A DNA stretch of 63,373 bases from Bacteroidaceae bacterium (lineage in GTDB: Bacteria > Bacteroidota > Bacteroidia > Bacteroidales > Bacteroidaceae): the NCBI GenBank assembly GCA_024697945.1, contig JAILRU010000100.1, positions 1-63,373 of the forward strand. Direction: 5' to 3'. This document shows positions 36,514 to 51,559 of this stretch, piece after piece. A program made the translations under genes and the position numbers. A model generated the notes under the pieces. It was not told the DNA's origin, did no database searches, and saw nothing but the letters and a program-made list of their open reading frames with translations. Position 1 is the first letter of the stretch, and every line of letters begins with the position of its first letter.

Positions 36514-36756
36514 ATGTTAACTTATATTCTGTCTCTCCTTTGTGCTGCATCGATTTTGCTGGCAGCCTTCTTTGCCATTCGTTACAGGAAAGTGAATGTC
36601 TATCTGCGTATGGGGGCACTTGCCCTCGCAGCTCTATTCGTGCTCTTTCTCTATTTCCGCCACGATGACACATCCCAACTTTACGGACTTGGCATACTGG
36701 CCATCGCTTTTCTGTTCACTTTGAGAGACATCAAGGGTCATGCTGAAGAACAATAG
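36514..36756 (+). CDS. Small membrane protein, unidentified
   Basis: 80 residues with three hydrophobic segments (about 2-21, 32-49, 56-70) and a short charged tail. It overlaps the acetyltransferase start by 17 bp, so it is translated, but no family is recognised. It may be a minor membrane accessory. Confidence 0.65.
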   Translation: MLTYILSLLCAASILLAAFFAIRYRKVNVYLRMGALALAALFVLFLYFRHDDTSQLYGLGILAIAFLFTLRDIKGHAEEQ

Positions 36757-37252
36757 GATAAGACTAAGAGCCGTGGAGCCGGAGGACCTCGACTTGATGT
36801 ATCTCATCGAGAATGATACCGAGTTGTGGCCCAACGGACAGACGACTGTTCCCTTTTCGTACTATACCCTTAAAAAGTACCTTGCCGAGAACAGTCACGA
36901 CATTTATCAAGACCGCCAATTGCGGCTTGTCATCGAGTTGGCAGATGGCATCAGCGTAGGTTTCGTTGACCTACAGCATTATGAACCTCGACATCATCGT
37001 GCTGAAGTAGGTATTGTCGTTGTGCCTGAACAGCAGCGCAAAGGGCTGGCAACCGAAGCCTTGCATCTACTGTCCGGATATGCTTCCACTCATTTGGGAA
37101 TCCATCAGCTCTATGCACTTGTACCCGAGGACAATGCCGCATCAATAGCCCTCTTCCAGAAGTGCGGATACGAAAAGACCGCCACCCTGAAGGATTGGTT
37201 GGTTACTCCCGCAGGGTGGCAGTCGGTTATGGTCTTTCAATTAGTCGTATAG
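36740..37252 (+). CDS. GNAT-family N-acetyltransferase
   Basis: 170 residues with the GNAT motif A AEVGIVVVPEQQRKGLATEAL, the acetyl-CoA pyrophosphate loop being QRKGLA. It is of the RimJ/RimL or spermidine acetyltransferase type (starts RIRLRAVEPEDLDLMY). The acceptor is unknown. It ends 4 nt from the convergent rubrerythrin gene with no visible terminator. Confidence 0.85.
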   Translation: MLKNNRIRLRAVEPEDLDLMYLIENDTELWPNGQTTVPFSYYTLKKYLAENSHDIYQDRQLRLVIELADGISVGFVDLQHYEPRHHRAEVGIVVVPEQQRKGLATEALHLLSGYASTHLGIHQLYALVPEDNAASIALFQKCGYEKTATLKDWLVTPAGWQSVMVFQLVV

Positions 37253-37256
37253 GAGA

Positions 37257-37811
37257 CTACTTGAAATAGCGCTTCAGTAGGCCAGCGAAGCCTGCACCGT
37301 GACGGGCTTCGTCCTTAGCCATTTCGTGAACGGTGTCGTGGATGGCATCAAAACCGGCAGCCTTAGCATTCTTAGCAATACGGAACTTGTCCTCGCAAGC
37401 ACCAGCCTCAGCAGCAGCACGCTTTTCCAGATTGGTCTTGGTGTCCCATACACATTCGCCCAGCAGTTCTGCAAAGCGGCTTGCATGGTCAGCCTCCTCA
37501 AATGCATAGCGCTTGAAAGCTTCGGCAATCTCGGGATAGCCTTCGCGGTCAGCCTGACGAGCCATTGCCAGATACATACCAACCTCGCTGCATTCTCCGT
37601 TGAAATGGTTGCGCAGGTCGTCAATCATCTCCTGTGAAACACCTTCGGGCTTGCCGTCGCCAATCTTATGAACGGTAGCATAAGTCATGTCGGCATCGTC
37701 CTTCAGTTCAGAGAACTTGCTGGCAGGAGCCTTACAGATGGGGCACTGCTCGGGAGCTGCATCGCCTTCGTAGATATAACCACAAACGGCGCAAATGAAT
37801 TTTTTCTTCAT
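37257..37811 (-). CDS. Reverse rubrerythrin (N-terminal rubredoxin)
   Basis: 184 residues. A rubredoxin-type iron site comes first (C7-x2-C10, C23-x2-C26), then a ferritin-like diiron domain with paired Glu and ExxH motifs (EEADHASRF and DEARHGAG). Most rubrerythrins have the opposite order; this reversed form is a peroxidase used by anaerobes against hydrogen peroxide. It is a single gene with a promoter at 37874-37881. Its electron donor is not encoded nearby. Confidence 0.92.
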   Translation of the reverse strand: MKKKFICAVCGYIYEGDAAPEQCPICKAPASKFSELKDDADMTYATVHKIGDGKPEGVSQEMIDDLRNHFNGECSEVGMYLAMARQADREGYPEIAEAFKRYAFEEADHASRFAELLGECVWDTKTNLEKRAAAEAGACEDKFRIAKNAKAAGFDAIHDTVHEMAKDEARHGAGFAGLLKRYFK

Positions 37812-37873
37812 GTTTCTAATTGTTTTTAGTTACTAATAAATAATGTTTGATGTTTAGTCACTACATTTTGGTA

Positions 37874-37881
37874 CAAAGATA
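37874..37881 (-). promoter_or_regulatory. Reverse rubrerythrin promoter -7 box
   Basis: Minus-strand TATCTTTG, 63 nt before the start codon. Confidence 0.6.
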
Positions 37882-37976
37882 AGCATTTTTTGCATACATT
37901 AACTAATTTTGTGTAAAAAAGTGCGAAAAAAATAGAAAATATGTACTATGAATTATGCACTATGAACTATTTTTCG

Positions 37977-37984
37977 TAACTTTG
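37977..37984 (+). promoter_or_regulatory. tRNA-Gly promoter -7 box
   Basis: TAACTTTG 15 nt before the tRNA 5' end. Confidence 0.65.
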
Positions 37985-37999
37985 CACCTGAAAAGCGAT

Positions 38000-38072
38000 G
38001 CGATAGTGGCTCAGTTGGTAGAGCATTGGCTTCCCAAGCCGAGGGTCGCGGGTTCGAATCCCGTCTATCGCT
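38000..38072 (+). tRNA. tRNA-Gly, anticodon CCC
   Basis: A full cloverleaf: acceptor GCGATAG paired with CTATCGC, the GTTCGAATCC T-arm, and anticodon loop TTCCCAA giving CCC. The 3' CCA is not encoded. Confidence 0.95.
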
Positions 38073-38089
38073 CAACATGAAAGCACAAG

Positions 38090-38117
38090 TCCCCGCCGTG
38101 AAGTCACGCAGCGGGGA
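38090..38117 (+). terminator. Probable tRNA-Gly terminator
   Basis: A GC-rich hairpin: outer 7-bp stem 38090-38096 with 38111-38117, and an inner CGTG/CACG helix. No long T run follows, so the role is uncertain. Confidence 0.4.
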
Positions 38118-38150
38118 TTAACATACAGACATTAACATACAGATATACAG

Positions 38151-44497
<6,347 letters not shown>

Positions 44498-44500
44498 ATA

Positions 44501-46264
44501 TTATTTCTGGGCCTCCTCCTCGAATTCGCGGATGAATTTGTCCTGAGGCTGTCCCTCGCGGTGCATGGCATTGTACTTCTTCATCAGGCGGAGCAGGTCT
44601 GCCCAGGTGCCGTCTTTATAGGATTCGGCCTTGTGGCGCATACATTGTAGATATAATGGCTGCATCCTGACGCGATCTACCCGTTCGCGAATCTCGTCGT
44701 TTTCTGCTGCATCGAGTGCTTCCTGGAGAATGGCAAAGGCCTTCTGCGTGAATTCGTCGCTGTAGATTTCGTGGTTTTCGCGGATGTAGATACCATAATG
44801 CACATCGGGCTTCACCAAACTTTGGCACAGGCGGTAGTAATCCATGATGCGGGGAGCGGCTTTGCCGTAATAACCGTCGATGAAGATGCTTACCAGCGAA
44901 TCCACGTCCTGATAGGGGTTCCATAGCAGTTGGTTCACCGTCCATGCCTTCATCTCATCGAACTCGGCACCTGCCGACTGGTACTGTGCCTCTTCGAATA
45001 CACCAATTGCCTTGTTTTCGCCGAAGATTCGGATGTTAGGTCCCAGGACTTGGAAGTTAGGCCAAGGTGCCATGTATTGAGCATAATCCACAATGTAGTC
45101 CCAGATGAATAGGTGCGGAGCCAACTCGGCCCAACCCTTGAGGTCGCGCATGAACGCCTCGTTTTGCTGACAGCCGGCATCCAGCGGATGGGCAAAGCAG
45201 CACTCAATGCTGCACAGACGAATAACAACGTTCTCGCGCGGTTTGATACCCGTGGGCGGCTGGCGGGAATACTGATAGGCGAAGGTTCCCACGTATTTGT
45301 CGGGGAATTCGTCCTTCACAGCATCTGCCACCTGATTCACGAACCACACGATGATGCCGGAATGCCCGCCGTACTGTTGTTCGATAGCCGCACATTTCTC
45401 GCATTGGCAGAAGCGGAAGTTATCGTTCTGCGAGAGGCTGTAGATGCGGTAACCGGGTTCCTCGCGCATCCGTTGTGCCAATCGTGTCTTGCAAATCTCC
45501 AGAACATCTGGGTTCGAGAGACAGAGCTGTCCGTAGCCGTCGTAGCGCTTCCCGTCACGCATACAGAAATACTCGGGATGCGTCGCAAAGAACTCTTTGA
45601 CAGGAACCAGCCATTCCATCGTGTGTGCGCCGTAGTAGGCTTCTATGTTGCCGTAGTCGTTGCTTGTCGGATACCATTTAGTGTTCTCGCGCGTATGGGC
45701 GCTCCATTCGGGCACATCCCTTGCCACATGGTAGTTGCTGTAGCGGTAGCCGATGAAGGGACGCTCTGTGCGGTCCAGACGGGGCAGTTTCCATTGCATG
45801 TTCTTAGGAACAACGGTACATTCGGGCGTGAGCCAGTGGATGCCCAGCTCCCGCTCTAAGAAAGTGAAGACACCATACATTGTGCCGCGCTGTGAGCCGC
45901 CCCAAATGAGCAAGTCGTGCCCCATGGTGCGGTAGGTGAAACTTTCATCGTCTGCCTTTGGCTTCTGTGTTTTTGTCAGGGCTGCAACACGCTCGTTGTA
46001 TCCTATGTAGATACTGCGTCCGGATTTATTCAGGTCGGATGTGATGGGCAGTTGTACACCGCTCATCTGCTGGATGTACTGCTGCAACTCACGTGCTGCG
46101 GTTTGCTCCGAGGATGAAGCATCATCAGAAACGACAATCTGATAGTCTGTTTTGCCATTACGGAAGAGCCAATCAGCCGCTTGGGTGTTAACTGTCAGGA
46201 ACAGGAGAATGCCAGCATAAATAAGCCGGCCTCCAATACGAAGAAAAGATTTTTTATACTTCAA
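44501..46264 (-). CDS. DUF4838 exported glycosidase-like protein
   Basis: 587 residues with a signal peptide (about 10-29). Residues about 35-150 resemble the alpha-glucuronidase N-terminal (GH67N/GH20b-like) domain (AARELQQYIQQMSGVQLP); the rest matches DUF4838 (SLSQNDNFRFCQCEKC, Cys-rich, and a TIM-barrel-like pattern). DUF4838 proteins are found in polysaccharide-use regions and are thought to be glycoside hydrolases, but activity is unproven. A single gene with a promoter at 46295-46302. Confidence 0.82.
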   Translation of the reverse strand: MKYKKSFLRIGGRLIYAGILLFLTVNTQAADWLFRNGKTDYQIVVSDDASSSEQTAARELQQYIQQMSGVQLPITSDLNKSGRSIYIGYNERVAALTKTQKPKADDESFTYRTMGHDLLIWGGSQRGTMYGVFTFLERELGIHWLTPECTVVPKNMQWKLPRLDRTERPFIGYRYSNYHVARDVPEWSAHTRENTKWYPTSNDYGNIEAYYGAHTMEWLVPVKEFFATHPEYFCMRDGKRYDGYGQLCLSNPDVLEICKTRLAQRMREEPGYRIYSLSQNDNFRFCQCEKCAAIEQQYGGHSGIIVWFVNQVADAVKDEFPDKYVGTFAYQYSRQPPTGIKPRENVVIRLCSIECCFAHPLDAGCQQNEAFMRDLKGWAELAPHLFIWDYIVDYAQYMAPWPNFQVLGPNIRIFGENKAIGVFEEAQYQSAGAEFDEMKAWTVNQLLWNPYQDVDSLVSIFIDGYYGKAAPRIMDYYRLCQSLVKPDVHYGIYIRENHEIYSDEFTQKAFAILQEALDAAENDEIRERVDRVRMQPLYLQCMRHKAESYKDGTWADLLRLMKKYNAMHREGQPQDKFIREFEEEAQK

Positions 46265-46294
46265 AACTCAATAATTTTAATTAATTAATCAATG

Positions 46295-46302
46295 CAAAGT
46301 TA
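46295..46302 (-). promoter_or_regulatory. Promoter -7 box of the DUF4838 gene
   Basis: Minus-strand TAACTTTG, 31 nt before the start codon. Confidence 0.55.
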
Positions 46303-46396
46303 TAAAATAATTCATAATTCATAATTTATAATTCATAATTATTTCCTATTCTTATAATTTTTCACTTTTCACTTTTCACTTTTCACTTTTTTGTTG

Positions 46397-46404
46397 TACC
46401 TTTG
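46397..46404 (+). promoter_or_regulatory. leu operon promoter -7 box
   Basis: TACCTTTG, 81 nt before the leuA ATG. Upstream is a CTTTTCACTTTTCAC tandem repeat. Confidence 0.65.
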
Positions 46405-46484
46405 CACGCGCAAAATGACCCCTTACCCCCTATAGGAGGAACAAATTGTAAAATCGAATTATAGTTAAATTGTCAAATAGTCAA

Positions 46485-47984
46485 ATGGATAAACTTTTTA
46501 TTTTCGACACGACACTTAGGGACGGCGAACAGGTGCCCGGATGCCAGCTTAATACGGTAGAGAAGATTCAAGTAGCAAAGCAGCTCGAAGCACTTGGTGT
46601 TGATATCATCGAGGCAGGCTTCCCTATCAGTAGCCCTGGTGACTTCAATAGTGTAATAGAAATCAGTAAGGCGGTTACTTGGCCCACGATATGCGCTCTG
46701 ACCCGCGCGGTGGAGAAGGACATTGACTGCGCCGCAGAGGCCTTGCAGTACGCCAAGCACAAACGTATCCATACAGGTATCGGTACCAGCGAAAGCCATA
46801 TCCGCTACAAGTTCAACACAACGCCAGAGGAAATCATCGAGCGTGCTGTGGCTGCCGTGAAGTATGCCAAAAAGTACGTGGAAGATGTGGAGTTCTATGC
46901 CGAGGACGCAGGACGTACTGATAACGAATATCTGGCCCGCGTCATTGACGCTGTCACGAAAGCTGGGGCTACGGTATGCAACATCCCTGACACAACAGGC
47001 TTCCGTACGCCCTACGAGTACGGCGAGAAGATTAAGTATCTCTACGAGCATGTCGATGCCTTTGCTGCTGGTAAGAGTATCCTCTCCACACATTGCCACA
47101 ACGACCTCGGAATGGCAACAGCTAATACTGTGGCTGGTGTGCTGAACGGCGCACGTCAGGCGGAGGTAACTATTAATGGCATCGGCGAACGCGCTGGCAA
47201 CACCTCGCTCGAAGAGATTGCAATGATATTCAAGACTCACCCTGACCTCAGCATCGAAACGAACATCAACACGACGAAGATTTATCCTTCGAGTCGCATG
47301 GTCAGCTCGTTGATGAATATGCCCGTACAACCCAATAAGGCTGTCGTGGGCAGGAATGCCTTTGCTCACAGCAGCGGCATCCATCAGGATGGTGTGCTAA
47401 AGAATGCCTCGACCTACGAGATAATGGACCCCAAGGACGTTGGCATCGACGACAATGCAATCGTTCTGACAGCCCGCAGCGGACGTGCTGCCCTGAAGCA
47501 CCGGCTCAGCGTGAATGGTGTGGAATTAGATGGCGAACGTCTCGACAAAGTTTATCAGGACTTCCTCAATCTGGCCGACAGAAAGAAGGAGATTACGGAC
47601 GACGATATCCTTGTATTGGCTGGAGCTGACCGCACAGCAACGCACAATGTGAAGCTCGATTACCTCCAGGTTACGACTGGCAAGGGCGTTCGCAGTGTAG
47701 CCAGCATTGGACTCATCATTGCCAACGAGAAGTTCGAGAGTGCAGCTTCCGGTAATGGTCCTGTTGATGCAGCCATCAAGGCGCTCAAGACCATCATCAA
47801 GCGTCAGATGACTCTTAGGGAGTTCACCATTCAGGCCATCTCAAAGGGTTCTGATGACATGGGTAAGGTTCACATGCAGGTGGAATATGATGGCAAGATT
47901 TATTACGGTTTCGGTGCCAATACAGACATCGTCACCGCTTCAGTAGAAGCATATATTGACTGTATAAATAAATTCAAGTCATGA
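46485..47984 (+). CDS. leuA: 2-isopropylmalate synthase
   Basis: First step of leucine synthesis: acetyl-CoA plus 2-oxoisovalerate. 499 residues from the ATG at 46485; a TTG 15 bases earlier gives only repeat-encoded residues. HMGL-type TIM barrel with [13 protein letters not shown] and the metal-binding [10 protein letters not shown]-terminal LeuA regulatory domain for leucine feedback (about 390-499). leuC overlaps its end by 4 nt. Confidence 0.95.
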   Translation: MDKLFIFDTTLRDGEQVPGCQLNTVEKIQVAKQLEALGVDIIEAGFPISSPGDFNSVIEISKAVTWPTICALTRAVEKDIDCAAEALQYAKHKRIHTGIGTSESHIRYKFNTTPEEIIERAVAAVKYAKKYVEDVEFYAEDAGRTDNEYLARVIDAVTKAGATVCNIPDTTGFRTPYEYGEKIKYLYEHVDAFAAGKSILSTHCHNDLGMATANTVAGVLNGARQAEVTINGIGERAGNTSLEEIAMIFKTHPDLSIETNINTTKIYPSSRMVSSLMNMPVQPNKAVVGRNAFAHSSGIHQDGVLKNASTYEIMDPKDVGIDDNAIVLTARSGRAALKHRLSVNGVELDGERLDKVYQDFLNLADRKKEITDDDILVLAGADRTATHNVKLDYLQVTTGKGVRSVASIGLIIANEKFESAASGNGPVDAAIKALKTIIKRQMTLREFTIQAISKGSDDMGKVHMQVEYDGKIYYGFGANTDIVTASVEAYIDCINKFKS

Positions 47985-49375
47985 GAACATTATTTGACAA
48001 GATTTGGGATGCACACGTCGTGCAGAATGTTGAGGACGGTCCCACACAACTATATATTGACAGGCTTTATGCTCACGAGGTGACCAGCCCTCAAGCTTTT
48101 GAGACCTTACGCGACAAAGGCATCAAGGCTTTCCGCCCTGACCACATCTATGCTATGCCCGACCACAACACACCCAGCGACCAGCAGGAGCGCATCGACG
48201 ACCCCATTGGCCGCAAGCAGGTGGAGACGCTGGCCAAGAACTGTGCCGAGTTCGGTATCACCCATTTCGCAATGGGAACCAAGGACAACGGCATCATCCA
48301 TGTGGTAGGTCCCGAGAAGGCGCTTTCCCTGCCCGGCATGACGATTGTCTGCGGTGACTCGCACACCAGTACGCACGGAGCAGTCGGAGCCATTGCGATG
48401 GGCATTGGTACCAGCGAAGTGGCTCAGGTGCTGGCTTCGCAATGCATCCTCCAGCAGAAGCCCAAGACGATGCGCATCAACATCGAGGGCGAGCTGCAGC
48501 CGGGTGTTACAGCCAAGGATGTTGCCCTTTACATCATGGCACAGATGACGACCAGCGGCGCTACGGGTTATGCCGTAGAGTATGCCGGCAGCACCATCCG
48601 TAGTATGTCGATGGAAGGCCGTCTCACCCTCTCCAATCTCTCTATTGAGATGGGAAGCCGCGCCGGTATCATTGCTCCTGACGAGACCACTTTCGCCTAC
48701 CTCAAAGGGCGCGAGTATGCACCCAAAGGAGAGGCCTGGGACAAGGCTGTCGAAGAATGGAAAAAGCTAAAGAGCGATGATGATGCTGTCTTCGACAAGG
48801 AAGTGACTTATCGTGCAGAGGACATCAAACCGCGTATCACATACGGAACAAATCCCGGATCAGGTATTGCTATTGATGAATGCATTCCAACGCTGGAGAG
48901 TATTCCTGAAGCCGACCGCGCTCAGTTCCTTTCTCAGCTTGACTATATGCAGTTCAAACCCGGACAAAAGCTTGAAGGAACGCCTGTAGATTATTGTTTC
49001 TTAGGAGCTTGTACAAACGGACGTATTGAAGATTTCCGTGCCTTTGCTTCCATCGTGAGAGGTAAGAAGAAGGCTGAGAATGTTGTGGTCTGGTTAGTTC
49101 CAGGCTCCTGGCTGGTTCGTCAGCAGATTATAGACGAAGGCATCGACAAGGTGCTTGAGGAGGCAGGCTTTGAATTGCGTCTGCCAAGTTGTTCAGCATG
49201 TCTTGCCATGAATCCCGATAAGGTTCCCGCCGGCAAACTTTCTATCTCTACCAGCAACCGTAACTTCGTTGGTCGTCAAGGACCTGGAGCTCGTACTGTC
49301 CTTGCTTCTCCGCTTGTTGTGGCTTCAAGTGCAATAACTGGTGTAATTACAGACCCAAGGAAAGTTAAGAATTAA
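47981..49375 (+). CDS. leuC: 3-isopropylmalate dehydratase large subunit
   Basis: 464 residues, aconitase family. The [4Fe-4S] cluster cysteines are in LGACTNGR and [11 protein letters not shown]. With LeuD it isomerises 2- to 3-isopropylmalate, and in citramalate pathways also citramalate. Starts inside the leuA stop (ATGA). Confidence 0.96.
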   Translation: MRTLFDKIWDAHVVQNVEDGPTQLYIDRLYAHEVTSPQAFETLRDKGIKAFRPDHIYAMPDHNTPSDQQERIDDPIGRKQVETLAKNCAEFGITHFAMGTKDNGIIHVVGPEKALSLPGMTIVCGDSHTSTHGAVGAIAMGIGTSEVAQVLASQCILQQKPKTMRINIEGELQPGVTAKDVALYIMAQMTTSGATGYAVEYAGSTIRSMSMEGRLTLSNLSIEMGSRAGIIAPDETTFAYLKGREYAPKGEAWDKAVEEWKKLKSDDDAVFDKEVTYRAEDIKPRITYGTNPGSGIAIDECIPTLESIPEADRAQFLSQLDYMQFKPGQKLEGTPVDYCFLGACTNGRIEDFRAFASIVRGKKKAENVVVWLVPGSWLVRQQIIDEGIDKVLEEAGFELRLPSCSACLAMNPDKVPAGKLSISTSNRNFVGRQGPGARTVLASPLVVASSAITGVITDPRKVKN

Positions 49376-49387
49376 TAGTTAAGAAAA

Positions 49388-50005
49388 ATGGCTAAACAGA
49401 AATTCGACATCATACAATCCACTTGTTTGCCTATCGAGATAGACAATTGCAATACAGACCTTATCATTCCTGCCCGCTACTTGGCAAGTACCACGCGTGA
49501 CCCCAATTTTTTTGGAGATGCTTTTATGCATGACCTTCGTTACGATGCAGAAGGTAAGCCCGTAGAGAATTTCGTGATGAATCGACCCGACTATTGTGAG
49601 GCTCCCCAAAAAGGTATTCACGAAATCATCATTGGCGGACAGAACTGGGGCTCGGGTTCCAGTCGCGAACATGCAGCTTGGGCGATTGCCGGCTATGGAG
49701 TTCGGGTGGTCATTAGCAGTAGCTTTGCTGACATTCATCGCAACAACCTGCTCAACTGCTTCGTACTCCCAGTCATCGTGAGTCGCGAGTTCCAGCGAGA
49801 ATTCTTCCAAACGGTTAAAGAGAATCCCAAGGCAGAAGTGAAAGTCGATGTCCCCAACCAAACTGTCACCAACCTCACAACAGGACACAGCGAGCAGTTC
49901 CCCATCAACAGTTACAAGAAGTATTGTCTGATGAATGCCTATGATGATATCGACTTCCTCCTTTCGAATACAGACAAGATAGAAGATTATGAGAAGTCTC
50001 ATTGA
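49388..50005 (+). CDS. leuD: 3-isopropylmalate dehydratase small subunit
   Basis: 205 residues, the swivelling domain partner of LeuC. GSGSSREHAAWAI is the conserved substrate-binding loop. Starts 12 nt after leuC and overlaps the next gene by 17 bp. Confidence 0.96.
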   Translation: MAKQKFDIIQSTCLPIEIDNCNTDLIIPARYLASTTRDPNFFGDAFMHDLRYDAEGKPVENFVMNRPDYCEAPQKGIHEIIIGGQNWGSGSSREHAAWAIAGYGVRVVISSSFADIHRNNLLNCFVLPVIVSREFQREFFQTVKENPKAEVKVDVPNQTVTNLTTGHSEQFPINSYKKYCLMNAYDDIDFLLSNTDKIEDYEKSH

Positions 50006-51527
50006 GATAATGGACACGACGCTTCGCGACGGCGAGCAGACGAGTGGTGTAAGTTTCATGCCGCACGAGAAGCTAATGATAGCCCGTGCCTTGCTGCAGG
50101 ACCTGAATGTGGATCGCATCGAGGTGGCAAGTGCTCGTGTCTCGGATGGTGAGATGGAGGCTGTCAAGAGCATTTCGCGTTGGGCCAGCCAGAATGGCAA
50201 GCTCGATAGGGTAGAGGTGCTTGGATTCGTTGATGGCATGAGGAGTGTGGATTGGATTGTGGAAAGCGGTTGCACATGTATGAACCTTCTTTGCAAAGGA
50301 AGTCGAAAGCATTGTGAAGGACAGTTGCACAAGACCGTCGAGGAACACATCCGCGACATCCGTCACACCATTGCATATGCTCAGGAGAAAGGCATTCGTA
50401 TTAATGTCTATCTCGAGGATTGGAGTAACGGCATGAAAGACAGCCCCGACTATGTCTTTGCCCTGATGGATGGTATCGCAGATTTACCCATCGAACGTTT
50501 CATGCTGCCCGACACGCTTGGCATTCTCAATCCGATGGAAGTGGCGCAGTTCATAGGGCAAATGGTAAATGGAAAATGGCTAAATGGTAAATGTCTTGAC
50601 TTTCATGCCCATAACGACTACGACCTTGCTATCAGTAATGTGCTTGCTGCTGTTACCGCAGGTTGTCAGGGCATTCATACCAGCGTCAATGGTTTGGGCG
50701 AAAGGGCTGGCAATGCGCCGCTCGCCAGTGTACAGGCCGTTCTCAAGGACCATCTTCATGTACAGACGCATATCGACGAGAGTCGCTTGGGCGAAGTGTC
50801 CCGATTGGTAGAAAGCTATAGCGGCATTGCCATCCCGCCCAATAAACCCATTACGGGCGAGAGTGTCTTTACGCAAGTTGCAGGTGTTCATGCCGATGGT
50901 GACAACAAGGCCGGACTCTACCAGAATGCTCTTTTGCCCGAACGTTTCGGTCGTAAGCGTGAGTATGCGCTTGGCAAGAACTCAGGCAAGGCTAACATTC
51001 TCCGCAACCTTGAGGAACTCGGCCTCGAACTCTCGCCGGAACAGACCAAACGTGTTACGGAGCGAATCATCGAGTTGGGCGACAAGAAGGAATTGGTAAC
51101 GCAGGAAGACCTGCCCTACATTGTTAGCGATGTCCTCAAGCATGGTGCTCCCGAAGAGCATGTAAAGTTACTTTCGTACGTCGTCACGACGGCATACGGC
51201 CTAAAGCCTTTGGCAAGTGTGCGATTGGAAGTGAATGGAGAAACCTACGAGGAAAGTGCGAAGGGCGATGGTCAGTTTGACGCCTTCGTTCGTGCCATCC
51301 GTCATATCTACAAGGACCGCCTCGGACGCAACTTCCCTTGGCTGACCAATTATACCGTCAGTATTCCTCCAGGTGGACGCACCGATGCCCTCGTGCAAAC
51401 GGTTATCACTTGGAACTGGAACGACCGCATCATCCGAACCCGTGGTCTTGATGCCGACCAGACGGAAGCTGCCATCAAATCTACCATTAAGATGCTGAAT
51501 CTGATCGAAGACGAGAATAAATCGTAA
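49989..51527 (+). CDS. LeuA-family synthase, probably citramalate synthase
   Basis: 512 residues: HMGL barrel ([13 protein letters not shown] near residue 8) and C-terminal LeuA-type dimer domain (about 395-512). It is a second, diverged member of the family in the same operon, so a different acceptor is expected; citramalate synthase (pyruvate plus acetyl-CoA, for isoleucine) fits, as LeuCD can process citramalate. Just before the metal-binding DFHAHNDYD the sequence QMVNGKWLNGKC (about residues 192-203) is read from an AAATGGTAAATGG repeat. The ATG at 49989 is kept since it overlaps leuD in the usual way. No leuB follows. Confidence 0.85.
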   Translation: MRSLIEIMDTTLRDGEQTSGVSFMPHEKLMIARALLQDLNVDRIEVASARVSDGEMEAVKSISRWASQNGKLDRVEVLGFVDGMRSVDWIVESGCTCMNLLCKGSRKHCEGQLHKTVEEHIRDIRHTIAYAQEKGIRINVYLEDWSNGMKDSPDYVFALMDGIADLPIERFMLPDTLGILNPMEVAQFIGQMVNGKWLNGKCLDFHAHNDYDLAISNVLAAVTAGCQGIHTSVNGLGERAGNAPLASVQAVLKDHLHVQTHIDESRLGEVSRLVESYSGIAIPPNKPITGESVFTQVAGVHADGDNKAGLYQNALLPERFGRKREYALGKNSGKANILRNLEELGLELSPEQTKRVTERIIELGDKKELVTQEDLPYIVSDVLKHGAPEEHVKLLSYVVTTAYGLKPLASVRLEVNGETYEESAKGDGQFDAFVRAIRHIYKDRLGRNFPWLTNYTVSIPPGGRTDALVQTVITWNWNDRIIRTRGLDADQTEAAIKSTIKMLNLIEDENKS

Positions 51528-51559
51528 GGATTAGTTGTTAAGCCATCGTTCCCTATGTC

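Noticed and set aside
38000..38150. Integration site at tRNA-Gly
   Set aside because: No integrase, no partial tRNA duplicate downstream; the neighbour genes look like normal chromosome.
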